From assembly GCF_014646095.1 (NCBI RefSeq), contig NZ_BMMU01000003.1, forward strand, positions 452,987-516,986: DNA of 64,000 nucleotides, written 5' to 3'. How positions within the stretch are numbered: the stretch's first letter is position 1; each line of letters begins with the position of its first letter. The notes beneath the pieces are model-generated. The model saw only the letters and a program-made list of their open reading frames with translations. It searched no databases and was not told where the DNA came from. This document shows, piece after piece, positions 1 through 9,100 of this stretch. The stretch is from Streptomyces lacrimifluminis. Lineage in GTDB: Bacteria; Actinomycetota; Actinomycetes; Streptomycetales; Streptomycetaceae. Position numbers and translations under genes: made by a program.

Positions 1-3000
1 CCGGTATGACCCGGTCCAGCGGTGGATTCATCTACATCGCGCTCGGCATGATGGTGATCGCCTCGGCGGCGATGATGGTCGGCCAGGTCATGAAGCGCAA
101 CAGCGAGCGCAAGCAGCGGATGAAGGGCGAACGCCGCGACTACCTGCGCTATCTGCGCCAGACGCGGCGCAAGGTGCGGGCCACCGTCGTCGAGCAGCAG
201 CGCGCCCTGGCCTGGCGTCATCCCGAGCCCGACGCGCTGTCCTCCTTCGTGCGCACCACCCGGCTGTGGGAACGCCGGGCGTCCGACGAGGACTTCGCGG
301 AGGTCCGGATGGGCGTCGGTGACCAGCGCATCGGCATGAAGCTGACCCCGTTGTCGACCAAACCCGTCGAGGACCTCGAACCGCTGTCCGCGCACGCCCT
401 GCGCAGCTTCACCCGGGCCTATTCGACCGTGCGCGACCAGCCCATCGCGATCTATCTGCGGGCCTGGTCGAAGGTGCTCTTCCGCGGCGACGAGGAACGG
501 ATACGGGGTCTGGTGCGTGGCCTGCTGGGCCAGTTGGCGGTCTTCCACTCCCCGGACGACCTGTGGATCGCGCTGTGTGTGTCGGACGAGCGGCGGGCCG
601 AGTGGGAGTGGGCGAAATGGCTCCCGCACAGCCTGCACCGGCACGAGGAGGACGGCGCCGGGCCGGTCCGGATGATCACCTCGGCCTTCAACGAGCTGGA
701 GGGGCTGCTCGGTGCGGAGTTCCTCGAGCGCCCCGGCGCCGACCCCGAGGCCGTGCCGGGGCGCGAGGAGCCGTACACGGTCATCGTGATCGACGGCTGC
801 ACCGTTCCCGCGGGCCATCGCCTGGACGGCCACGGGTTCCGCAACGCGGTGGTGCTCGACCTCACGGGAGCCCTGGCCTGGAAGCCGGGCCGTACCACCC
901 TGCGCCTGGAGGTGGACGAGGAGAGTGTCGCGCTGGTGCGCACGGACCGTGACCGCAAGGAGCAGTCGACGGCGCTCGGCAGGCCCGACCGGTTCGGCCC
1001 GGTGAGCGCGCAGGCACTCGCCCGGCTGCTCGCGCCCTACCGGATGACGGTCGGCGGCGGCGACTCCAAGTCGTTCTCCAACGACGTCGAACTGACCGCC
1101 CTGTTGAACATTCCCGATCTGCACCGGCACGAGCCGGCCACGCTGTGGGAGCGGCACACCGGTGCGGCCCGCCTCCGGGTCCCCATCGCGGTCAGCGGCG
1201 AGGGCAGGCCCGTGGAGCTGGACATCAAGGAGTCCGCGCAGGGCGGGACGGGCCCGCACGGCATGCTCATCGGGGCCACCGGCTCCGGCAAGAGCGAACT
1301 GTTGCGCACCCTGGTGCTGAGCCTGGCGCTGACCAACTCCTCCGAGACGCTGAACTTCATCCTCGTCGACTTCAAGGGTGGCGCGACCTTTCTCGGCCTC
1401 GACGAGCTGCCGCACACCTCCGCGGTCATCACCAACCTCGCCGACGAGGTGTCGCTGGTCGCCCGTATGCAGGACGCCCTGCACGGCGAACTGATACGCC
1501 GTCAGGAGCTGTTGCGCGCCGCCGGGAACTACACCTCCGCCCTGGAGTACGAGAAGGCGCGGGCTTCCGGGGTGCCGTTGCAACCGCTGCCCAGCCTGTT
1601 CGTCGTGGTCGACGAGTTCAGCGAACTGCTGTCCGCGCACCGGGACTTCATGGAGCTGTTCGTGATGATCGGACGGCTCGGGCGGTCCCTCGGGGTGCAT
1701 CTGCTGCTTGCCTCGCAGCGGCTGGACGAGGGGCGCATGCACCAGTTGGAGAGCCATCTGTCGTACCGGATCGGTCTGCGGACCTTCTCCGCGATGGAGA
1801 GCCGCGGTGTGCTGGGCGTGCCGGACGCCTACGAGCTGCCCGCTCAGCCGGGCGCCGGCTTCCTCAAGAGCGGCGTCGACGCGCTGACCCGCTTCCGTGC
1901 CGCGTACGTGTCGGGCCCGTACGAACGCCGGCACGCCGTCGTCCAGGCGCAGGTGGCGCGTCAGGTGGTGCCGTGGACGGCGGAATGGGTGGTGCCGCGT
2001 ACCCTCGCGGACCCCGATCTGGCGGGCGAGGGCGGCGAGGAGGAAGAGGAACCGGAGGCGGAGGGCCCCGACGCGGAGAGCGGCGAGACGCTGCTGTCGG
2101 TGGCGCTCGACCGGCTGCGGCACGCGGGACCGCCCGCCCACCAGGTCTGGCTGCCGCCGCTCGGCAGCCCGGCCACCCTGGACCAGATCCTGCCCCCGCT
2201 GACCCCGGATCCGCGGTACGGCCTGACCACGGCCGACTGGCCGCTGCGGGGCCGGCTCACCGTACCGGTGGGCGTCGTGGACCGGCCGTTCGACCAGCTC
2301 CGGGATCTGCTGACGGTCGACCTCTCGGCGGCCGGGGGCCATGTGGCCATCGCCGGTGGCCCGCAGAGCGGTAAGAGCACCTTGCTGAGGACCCTCATCA
2401 CCGCGCTCGCCCTCACCCACACTCCGCGTGAAGTGCAGTTCTACTGCCTGGACTTCGGCGGTGGCACGCTCGCCGCCCTGGACGAGCTGCCGCACATGAG
2501 CGGGGTGGCGGCCCGGGTGGACGCCGAGCGCGTGGGCCGGGTGATCGCCGAGGTCAGTACGCTGCTCAGCAAGCGGGAGCGGTTCTTCCTGGAACACGGC
2601 GTCGACTCCATGCCCACGTACCGCAAGCGGCGCGCGGCGGGCGAGTTCCCCGACGAGCCGCACGGTGACGTCTTCCTGGTGGTCGACGGCTGGTCCACCG
2701 TGCGCCAGGACTTCGACCGGCACATCCCCACCTTCAACGCGCTCGCGGCCCGCGGGCTCAACTACGGCGTCCACCTGGTGATCACCACCGCCCGCTGGGT
2801 GGAACTGTCGTCCTCCGTGCGTGACCAGACGGGCACCCGGCTGGAGCTGCGGATGGGCGATCCGATGGACTCCCAGATCGACTCCCGCAAGGCGGGGGCG
2901 GTTCCGCGCAGCCCTGGACGTGGCCTGACCAGCGACAAGCTGCACTATCTGTCGGCGCTGCCGCGCGTGGACGGGGTCGAGGACGCCGACGACCTCGCGG

Positions 3001-3821
3001 ACGGTGTCGCCGGTCTCGTCGCCGCGATCGGGGAGAACTGGGCGGGGCCGCCGGCGCCCCGGGTGCGAATGCTGCCGGCCGGCCTGCCCGTGACCGATCT
3101 TCCGGAGCCGGAGGGCGACCTCGGTCTGCGGATCGCCATCGGCCTGGACGAGAACGAACTCGCCCCCGTGTGGCACGACTTCGCCGAGAACCCGCACATG
3201 ATCGTGGTGGGCGACACGGAGTGCGGCAAGACCAACCTGCTGAAGGTGATCGCCAGGGGCATCACCGAGCGGTACACCCCGGCCGAGGCCCGCATCATGA
3301 CGGTGGACTACCGGCGAGAGCTGGTGGAGAGCGTCCCCGAGCGCTACCGGCTCGGCAACGCCGTGTCCCTGGACATGCTGAAGGACCTCGTGGACGGGGC
3401 GGCCAGGGCGGTCCGGGGGCGGGTTCCGGGCGAGGACATCGCGCCGTCGCGGATGCGGCTGTGCGACTGGTGGCAGGGGCCGCGGCTGTTCATCCTGGTC
3501 GACGACTACGACATGGTCGGCAGCGGGCCCATGGCCCAGCCGTTCGCCCCACTGCTCGACCATCTCGCGCTCGGCCACGAGGTCGGCCTGCACCTGATCG
3601 TGGCCCGCTCCTCGGCAGGCGCCGGGCGCGGTCTCAACGAGTCCTTGATGCGCAGGCTCCAGGAGGTCAACACGCCGGGCCTGCTGATGTCCTGCCCGCC
3701 GAGCGAGGGGTACCTCTTCGGCAGCGTGAAGGGCCGCGAGCTGATCCCCGGCCGGGCGATACGCATCGCCCGCCGCAAAACCCTCCAGATCCAGACCCCC
3801 CACCTGGAGGCCACCCCCTGA
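1..3821 (+). CDS. eccC: Type VII secretion motor ATPase EccC (5' end outside window)
   Basis: FtsK/SpoIIIE-family ATPase that powers export of WXG100 substrates through the T7SS membrane complex. The frame is open to the left edge and the visible protein (at least 1271 residues) begins inside the usual two-helix membrane anchor: one hydrophobic segment remains (about residues 8-29), so the true start lies upstream. Three ATPase domains follow. Domain 1 has P-loop GATGSGKS near residue 422 and Walker B VVVDEF. Domain 2 has P-loop GGPQSGKS near 783 and Walker B LVVDGW. Domain 3 has P-loop GDTECGKT near 1069 and Walker B ILVDDY. Only domain 1 keeps the Asp-Glu Walker B pair, as known for EccC, where later domains act mainly in regulation and substrate binding. 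Its presence marks the window as a T7SS locus; other ecc genes probably lie to the left. Family call is firm. Confidence 0.95.
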   Translation, partial: GMTRSSGGFIYIALGMMVIASAAMMVGQVMKRNSERKQRMKGERRDYLRYLRQTRRKVRATVVEQQRALAWRHPEPDALSSFVRTTRLWERRASDEDFAEVRMGVGDQRIGMKLTPLSTKPVEDLEPLSAHALRSFTRAYSTVRDQPIAIYLRAWSKVLFRGDEERIRGLVRGLLGQLAVFHSPDDLWIALCVSDERRAEWEWAKWLPHSLHRHEEDGAGPVRMITSAFNELEGLLGAEFLERPGADPEAVPGREEPYTVIVIDGCTVPAGHRLDGHGFRNAVVLDLTGALAWKPGRTTLRLEVDEESVALVRTDRDRKEQSTALGRPDRFGPVSAQALARLLAPYRMTVGGGDSKSFSNDVELTALLNIPDLHRHEPATLWERHTGAARLRVPIAVSGEGRPVELDIKESAQGGTGPHGMLIGATGSGKSELLRTLVLSLALTNSSETLNFILVDFKGGATFLGLDELPHTSAVITNLADEVSLVARMQDALHGELIRRQELLRAAGNYTSALEYEKARASGVPLQPLPSLFVVVDEFSELLSAHRDFMELFVMIGRLGRSLGVHLLLASQRLDEGRMHQLESHLSYRIGLRTFSAMESRGVLGVPDAYELPAQPGAGFLKSGVDALTRFRAAYVSGPYERRHAVVQAQVARQVVPWTAEWVVPRTLADPDLAGEGGEEEEEPEAEGPDAESGETLLSVALDRLRHAGPPAHQVWLPPLGSPATLDQILPPLTPDPRYGLTTADWPLRGRLTVPVGVVDRPFDQLRDLLTVDLSAAGGHVAIAGGPQSGKSTLLRTLITALALTHTPREVQFYCLDFGGGTLAALDELPHMSGVAARVDAERVGRVIAEVSTLLSKRERFFLEHGVDSMPTYRKRRAAGEFPDEPHGDVFLVVDGWSTVRQDFDRHIPTFNALAARGLNYGVHLVITTARWVELSSSVRDQTGTRLELRMGDPMDSQIDSRKAGAVPRSPGRGLTSDKLHYLSALPRVDGVEDADDLADGVAGLVAAIGENWAGPPAPRVRMLPAGLPVTDLPEPEGDLGLRIAIGLDENELAPVWHDFAENPHMIVVGDTECGKTNLLKVIARGITERYTPAEARIMTVDYRRELVESVPERYRLGNAVSLDMLKDLVDGAARAVRGRVPGEDIAPSRMRLCDWWQGPRLFILVDDYDMVGSGPMAQPFAPLLDHLALGHEVGLHLIVARSSAGAGRGLNESLMRRLQEVNTPGLLMSCPPSEGYLFGSVKGRELIPGRAIRIARRKTLQIQTPHLEATP

Positions 3822-4412
3822 TGCCCCGCCCCTCCCAGCCACCGCACACGCCCGAATCCAGTGCCCGGCCGGGCACCTGGCAGGGGGCGGGAGTTCGCGC
3901 TGCCGTCGGCGCCCATCCGACCGCCGGCGAGGGCGGGCCAGCCGGAGCCACCGCCCCCGCACACCCAGCCGCCACACCCGGGACGGAAGTCCGCGCCACC
4001 ACCGGCACACACCCGACCAGCGAGACCAGGACAGCCAAGACCAACGCCCCCGCGCGCCCAACTGCCGCGCCCGGGGCGGCAGCCCGCGCCACCGCCCACC
4101 CCGCCACCACCGGGATCGAAGCAGAAACCCGCGCTTCCGGCCGAGCCGCCACCACGACCGGAGCAGCAGCCCCCGCCGCCGCACACCCGGACGGCGCCAG
4201 GGCCGAGGCCCGAGCCGGTGTCTCCGGGGGCCGTTTCGACGCCCCCGGGTCCTCGCCGGGCCCGGGGACGGCCCGGGGCAGACGGCGGTCGCGGGCCTCC
4301 AGGATCGGCCGGTACGGGTACGACAGTCGCGGCCCCGACGCGGCCGAGGCCGGTGGCGGGGAGCCGACGCGGGCCCGTCGGCTCCCCGCCACCGGCGGCC
4401 CGCTACGGCTGA
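3822..4412 (+). other. Possible proline-rich ORF between eccC and mycP; about 580 bp with no clear gene
   Basis: No well-supported gene fills this gap between convergent eccC and mycP. The frame of eccC stays open past its TGA for 196 codons and ends at 4410-4412, just over the mycP stop. It would encode a basic, very proline-rich chain with runs such as PEPPPPHTQPPHP. A start inside it could be the GTG at 3861, giving 183 residues. A second frame begins with an ATG overlapping the eccC stop (TGATG at 3819-3823), but it stays open to 5779 across all of mycP antisense, so it is less believable. T7SS loci often carry proline-rich proteins, so coding in the first frame is plausible. Open frames are expected by chance at this GC content. 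Confidence 0.35.
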
Positions 4413-5590
4413 CGGCCCGGCGGCAGCCAGTTCCTGGCGCGGCCACGGGGCAGTACCGCGGCCAGGGCCGCGACCGACAGGATCACCGCGAGTCCGGCAC
4501 CCGCGATGGCCAGGGCCCGGTTCCGAGGCCCGACGTCGGCGGGGTCCGGGAAGTGTGCGGGGGCCGGCCGTACGGCGGCCACCTCGCCCTTTTCCGGTAC
4601 GACCGACAGCGCGGCGTAGGGGTCGAGCCGAGGCGTGTCGGACGGGTAGCTGGTCGCGAGGAGTCGCGCGGAGACCTCCGCGGCGCTCATCCCGGGGTGG
4701 TATGCCCGGACGAGTGCCGCCGCCCCCGCGGTACCGGCCGCGGCCAGCGAGGCGCCGGAGCCTATGTAGTGGCCGGAGCCCTTCGGCCCGACGCTGACCA
4801 TGGAGCTGCCGGGCGCGGACAGGTCCGGCTCGTGGGCGGGCGGAGCTTTCTGCTGCCGGACGCCGTTCGGCCCGAAGTCCACGACGGCCAGGACGCCGGG
4901 CGCGGCGGCCGGCCAGTACGGCCCTTCCGGCATCTCACCGTCCGGCCCGAGTTCCTCCTTGGGCACGGCGTCCGGGGCCGCGGGGGCGACCACGAGTGCG
5001 TCCTGCCGCGCCGCGTAGGCCGCGGCGGCGGTGAGCTCCGCCTTTCCGGTGTCCAGGGCGTGACCGACGTAGATGACCTGCGCGCCCCGGTCCGCCGCCG
5101 TACGGATTCCGAGGGCGACGCGCTGCACCGAGGGCACCCCGCGGTCATCGGTCCCCCGCAGGGCGAGGATCTCGGCCTCCGGGGCCACGCCGGTGATACC
5201 ACTGCCCGTCTCCGGGGCGGCCGCGATGAGACCGGCGGCGAAGGTGCCGTGCCCCACGCAGTCCTCGTCGGCCCCGCCGAGGGCCGTCACCCGCCCGGAC
5301 AGGCTGGGCACGCCGGAGGAGACCCCGGTGTCGACGACCGCGACCGTCACCCCGGCGCCCCGGGAGATCCGCTGGGCCCGCGACAGCCCGAGCGTGATCT
5401 GGGACCACGCCGCGGCGGTGGCGGTCTCCTCCGAGGCCCCGGTGCACGGACTGTCCGCACCGAGCCGCAGCGGCAGGGGCGGCAGCAGCGTGACGCCCGG
5501 GCCGTCGGCCGCCTCCGCGACTGCGGGCACGCAGGTGAGCGGCAGGATCACGGCGGCAGCCAGCACGGGACGCACATACCTGTATTTCAT
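4403..5590 (-). CDS. mycP: Type VII secretion-associated serine protease, mycosin (S8 family)
   Basis: Subtilisin-fold protease of the mycosin type, anchored outside the membrane, where mycosins are needed for a stable T7SS complex. The 395-residue protein starts with a signal peptide (MKYRYVRPVLAAAVILPL, cleavage likely after VAEAA). The catalytic Asp is in VAVVDTGV, the His in GHGTFAAG, and the Ser in GSGASLAAAG, which replaces the common GTSMA(A/T)P signature but keeps the serine. A C-terminal membrane helix (ALAIAGAGLAVILSVAALAA) and a short basic tail complete the mycosin layout. It converges on eccC and is divergent from the beta-helix AAA gene. The start ATG sits inside a small inverted repeat (5589-5605), a possible control site. 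Confidence 0.93.
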   Translation of the reverse strand: MKYRYVRPVLAAAVILPLTCVPAVAEAADGPGVTLLPPLPLRLGADSPCTGASEETATAAAWSQITLGLSRAQRISRGAGVTVAVVDTGVSSGVPSLSGRVTALGGADEDCVGHGTFAAGLIAAAPETGSGITGVAPEAEILALRGTDDRGVPSVQRVALGIRTAADRGAQVIYVGHALDTGKAELTAAAAYAARQDALVVAPAAPDAVPKEELGPDGEMPEGPYWPAAAPGVLAVVDFGPNGVRQQKAPPAHEPDLSAPGSSMVSVGPKGSGHYIGSGASLAAAGTAGAAALVRAYHPGMSAAEVSARLLATSYPSDTPRLDPYAALSVVPEKGEVAAVRPAPAHFPDPADVGPRNRALAIAGAGLAVILSVAALAAVLPRGRARNWLPPGRQP

Positions 5591-5605
5591 GATGTTTCAC
5601 ATCAT
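5589..5605. promoter_or_regulatory. Inverted repeat in the mycP / beta-helix-AAA divergent region
   Basis: ATGATG-TTTCA-CATCAT, a perfect 6-bp inverted repeat that includes the mycP start codon. The 95-bp region 5591-5685 must carry both divergent promoters and is locally AT-richer than its flanks. An operator role is an inference from position only. Confidence 0.3.
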
Positions 5606-5685
5606 ACCCCTGTTATGCGCATGACATACTCGAATTGCGCACAGGGCAGGGCAGAGGCCCGGAAAAACGAGGAGGTTCGAGGCGC

Positions 5686-8600
5686 GTGGCTCGGCAAATA
5701 CTCACGGTCTGCCCGGAACGGACGGACACCTTCCAGACGATCGGTGAGGCACTGGCCCAGGCGCGCACGGGGGCGGTGATCCGGGTACGCCCCGGGCGCT
5801 ACGCCGAGAACCTCGTGATCAGGAACCGGGTCACGATCGTCGCCGAGGGCGAGCGGGGAGCCGTCGAGATCTCCCCCCGCTCCGGCACCGCCGTCAGCCT
5901 GATGGCCGACGCCGTCATGCTCAGCGGTCTGACCCTGCGCGGACGGGACAAGGAACTGGCGGTCGTGGACGTACCGGCCGGCCAGGCCGCCCTCGACGGA
6001 TGCTCCGTGACCGGCTCGGGGTGGACGGCCGTACTGGTCCGCGGCTCGGGTTCGCTGGCCGCCCGCGACTGCGAGGTCAGCAACCCCGGCGGCGCCGGGA
6101 TCGTCGACTCCTCGGACGCCGAGAGTGTCATCGAGGACTGCGTGTTCCAGAACTTCGGCACCTCCGCGGTGGTCATCGGCGAGACCGCCCGTCCCCTGAT
6201 CCGCGACTGCCGGATCCGCGGCGCGCGGGCCAACGGCGTCCTCGCCAGCGGTGAGGCCAGGGGCACCGTGGAGGGCTGCGACATCTCCGGCACCGACAAG
6301 CCCGCCATCGCCCTGGAGGGCCACAGCTCGACCCGGGTCGTACGGTCCACCGTCCACCACACCTCGGTGGGCCTGCTCGTGACCAGCGTCTCCCGCCCGG
6401 AGATCGAGGACACCACGTTCGAGTCCATCACCCAGAGCGCCATCGTCATCTCCGGCGGGGCCGACCCGCTGCTGCGCCGCTGCGTCACCCGGCGCACCAA
6501 GCACAGCGGACTGCTCGTCCTCGACCGCTCACGCGGAACGCTGGAGAACTGCGAGTTCCACAGCTCCGCCCAGCCCGCCGTCCGGGTCGTCGAGGGCAGT
6601 GCCCCGCTGCTGCGGGACACGGTGGTCAGCGACTGCGCCGACGCCTCGGGGGCGGTGGTCCTGGCGGACGACTCCACCGCCGAGTTCGAACGTCTCGACG
6701 TGCTCGACGCGGCCGGGGTCGGCGTCTCCGTCCGCTCCTCCGCCAACCCGCTGCTGCGCCGCGCCCGGATCACGGGGGCGGGCGGCCACGGCATCGAGTT
6801 CGGCGACGACGGCCGCGGGCGCCTGGAGCACTGCGAGATCGAGTCCGCGGGCGGCTGCGCGATGAGCATCGACGACGACGCCGACCCGGAGGTCAGCGAC
6901 ACGGTGATGCGGTTCTCCGCCCGCTCGGGCGTACTCGTCGGCGAGCACGGCCGGGGCACCCTGCGGGACTGCGAGATCAGCGACAGCGCCGACGCGGGTG
7001 TGAGCGTCCGGGACGGCGCGGAGACCACGCTGGAACGGGTCCGGGTGAGCGGTTCGAAGGCCCACGGGATCCAGGTGTCGCGCGGCGGCCGGGCCACGCT
7101 CACCGCCTGCGAGGTCACCGGCAGCACGGGCGACGGGATCCGGGTCGACAGCGACGAGCCCGTCTCCGTCACCCGGTGCGTGGTGCGCGGCAACCGGGGG
7201 GCGGGGCTGCGGCAGGGCGGCCCCGGCGACCGGCTCTCGGTCGACTTCCTGACCAGCGCGGACAACGGCACACCGGACAGCTGGGGCGAGACGGCCGAGA
7301 GTGAGACAGGGGCATCCGGCCGGTCGTCCGGGAAGGAGCCCGAGCCGGAGGGTCCGCTGGCCGCGCTGGAGTCGCTCGTCGGTCTGGCCAACGTCAAGCA
7401 CCAGGTGAACACCCTGGTCAACCTCAACCAACTGGCGGAACGCCGGCGCCGGCTCGGCATGCCGGTGCCCTCGATGAGCCGGCATCTCATCTTCGCCGGC
7501 CCTCCCGGCACCGGAAAGACCACCGTCGCCCGGCTGTACGGGAGCATCCTGGCGGACCTGGGCGTGCTGCGCAGCGGGCATCTGGTCGAGGTCGCCCGGG
7601 CCGACCTGGTGGCCCAGATCATCGGCGGTACAGCCATCAAGACCACCGAGGCCTTCACCAGCGCGCTGGGCGGCGTGCTCTTCATCGACGAGGCCTACAC
7701 CCTCACCCCCGAAGGCGGATCGTCCAACGACTTCGGCCGCGAGGCCGTCGACACCCTCCTGAAACTGATGGAGGACCACCGCGACGACGTGGTCGTGGTC
7801 GCGGCCGGATACTCCGAGCAGATGGAGTCGTTCCTGTCCGCCAACCCGGGTCTCGCCTCCCGGTTCACCCGCACCATCGAGTTCGGCAACTACGCGGTGG
7901 ACGAACTCGTCACCATCACCGAGAGCATGTGCGCCCACAACCAGTACGAACTCGGGCCGCTGACCCGGGAGGCGCTGGCCGTCCGCTTCGAGGGGATGAC
8001 CCGTGACGCCTCCTTCGGCAACGGCCGGGCCGCCCGCGGGGTCTTCGAGGAGATGGTGGACCGGCAGGCGTTCCGGCTCGCGGCCATGCCCGACCCGGCC
8101 GAGAGCGATCTGACCCTGCTGCTGCCGCAGGACGTGGGGGACGCGGCGGCGGCCGCCGTCGACGGAACGCCCCAGCGGTCGGACGACGTGTCCGACCCCA
8201 TGGACGAACTCACGGCCATGGTGGGTCTCGGGGCGGTGAAACGCGAGGTCTCCGACCTGGTCAACCTGCTGTCCAACGCCCGGCAGCGGCTGGCGGCGGG
8301 GCTGCCCTCACCCAGGATCAGCAACCATCTGGTCTTCACCGGTCCGCCCGGCACCGGAAAGACCACGGTGGCCCGGCTCTACGCCAGACTCCTGCACTCC
8401 CTGGGAGTGCTGCCCCGCGCCTCCCTGGTGGAGGTGGCCCGGGCCGACCTCGTGGGCCAGTACATCGGGCACACCGCGCAGCGCACCAAGGAGGTCTTCA
8501 CCAGCGCGCTGGGCGGCGTGCTCTTCATCGACGAGGCATACACCCTCACCCCCGAGGGATCCTCCAACGACTTCGGCCGCGAGGCCGTCGACACCCTCCT

Positions 8601-9018
8601 GAAACTGATGGAGGACCACCGCGACGAGATCGTGGTCATCGTCGCCGGATACACCGAGGAGATGGAGCGCTTCCTCGCCTCCAACCCGGGACTGACCTCC
8701 CGGTTCTCCAAGTACGTGCAGTTCGAGGACTACAGCACGGAGGAACTGGTCACCATCGTCTCCCGGCACGCCGCCACGTCCGGTTACGAGTGCGGCACCG
8801 ACACCCTCGCGGCGCTGCGCGCCCATGTGGACGCGATTCCCCGGGACCGCTCGTTCGGCAACGCCCGGCTCGCCCGCCAGTTGCTGGAGTCCATGATGAC
8901 GAGTCAGGCCCGTCGGCTGGGCGGGGTCCTGACGCCCAGTCTCGACGACCTCACGACGCTGCTCCCCGAGGATCTGGCGCCCGAGAGCCGTCCCGCAGGG
9001 CACCGGACCACCCGGTGA
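5686..9018 (+). CDS. Right-handed beta-helix protein fused to two CbxX/EccA-type AAA+ ATPase domains
   Basis: A 1110-residue cytosolic protein (no signal or membrane segment). Residues about 1-520 are a long right-handed parallel beta-helix (NosD/pectate-lyase-like), with dozens of short repeats of the type '[20 protein letters not shown]'. Two CbxX/CfqX AAA+ modules follow. Each has P-loop GPPGTGKT (near residues 605 and 886) and Walker [15 protein letters not shown] (near 665 and 945). This AAA family includes EccA, the T7SS chaperone ATPase, so a role in handling T7SS substrates is likely; the beta-helix could be the recognition surface. Start: GTG at 5686 behind AGGAGG. EccA proteins normally have a TPR-like N-domain and one ATPase domain, so this layout differs. 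A strong terminator lies downstream. Confidence 0.88.
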   Translation: MARQILTVCPERTDTFQTIGEALAQARTGAVIRVRPGRYAENLVIRNRVTIVAEGERGAVEISPRSGTAVSLMADAVMLSGLTLRGRDKELAVVDVPAGQAALDGCSVTGSGWTAVLVRGSGSLAARDCEVSNPGGAGIVDSSDAESVIEDCVFQNFGTSAVVIGETARPLIRDCRIRGARANGVLASGEARGTVEGCDISGTDKPAIALEGHSSTRVVRSTVHHTSVGLLVTSVSRPEIEDTTFESITQSAIVISGGADPLLRRCVTRRTKHSGLLVLDRSRGTLENCEFHSSAQPAVRVVEGSAPLLRDTVVSDCADASGAVVLADDSTAEFERLDVLDAAGVGVSVRSSANPLLRRARITGAGGHGIEFGDDGRGRLEHCEIESAGGCAMSIDDDADPEVSDTVMRFSARSGVLVGEHGRGTLRDCEISDSADAGVSVRDGAETTLERVRVSGSKAHGIQVSRGGRATLTACEVTGSTGDGIRVDSDEPVSVTRCVVRGNRGAGLRQGGPGDRLSVDFLTSADNGTPDSWGETAESETGASGRSSGKEPEPEGPLAALESLVGLANVKHQVNTLVNLNQLAERRRRLGMPVPSMSRHLIFAGPPGTGKTTVARLYGSILADLGVLRSGHLVEVARADLVAQIIGGTAIKTTEAFTSALGGVLFIDEAYTLTPEGGSSNDFGREAVDTLLKLMEDHRDDVVVVAAGYSEQMESFLSANPGLASRFTRTIEFGNYAVDELVTITESMCAHNQYELGPLTREALAVRFEGMTRDASFGNGRAARGVFEEMVDRQAFRLAAMPDPAESDLTLLLPQDVGDAAAAAVDGTPQRSDDVSDPMDELTAMVGLGAVKREVSDLVNLLSNARQRLAAGLPSPRISNHLVFTGPPGTGKTTVARLYARLLHSLGVLPRASLVEVARADLVGQYIGHTAQRTKEVFTSALGGVLFIDEAYTLTPEGSSNDFGREAVDTLLKLMEDHRDEIVVIVAGYTEEMERFLASNPGLTSRFSKYVQFEDYSTEELVTIVSRHAATSGYECGTDTLAALRAHVDAIPRDRSFGNARLARQLLESMMTSQARRLGGVLTPSLDDLTTLLPEDLAPESRPAGHRTTR
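7653..7787 (+). repeat. Internal duplicated block, copy 1 (AAA domain 1)
   Basis: This stretch spans the Walker B region of the first AAA domain and is almost base-for-base identical to 8496-8627 in the second domain. The main difference is one extra Gly codon here. Identity includes third codon positions, while flanking parts of the two domains have diverged. Confidence 0.85.
8496..8627 (+). repeat. Internal duplicated block, copy 2 (AAA domain 2)
   Basis: Second copy of the block at 7653-7787, covering the Walker B motif and following helix of the second AAA domain. It lacks one Gly codon relative to copy 1. Confidence 0.85.
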
Positions 9019-9048
9019 GACGGCACCGAGCCACCCCGTGAAGCGGAA

Positions 9049-9081
9049 AGCGCCCGCCGGATGACCGATCCGGCGGGCGCT
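9049..9081. terminator. Bidirectional terminator hairpin
   Basis: Perfect 14-bp stem (AGCGCCCGCCGGAT and its complement) around the 5-nt loop GACCG, between the convergent beta-helix AAA gene and the ChW-repeat gene. No long T run, as is usual in Streptomyces. Confidence 0.85.
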
Positions 9082-9100
9082 CGCGTCTCTCAGACAGGCG

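Noticed and set aside
3170..5779. Plus-strand open frame of 869 codons spanning the eccC end and mycP antisense
   Set aside because: It crosses two well-supported genes out of frame; composition is Arg/Gly/Ala-rich with no recognisable domain.
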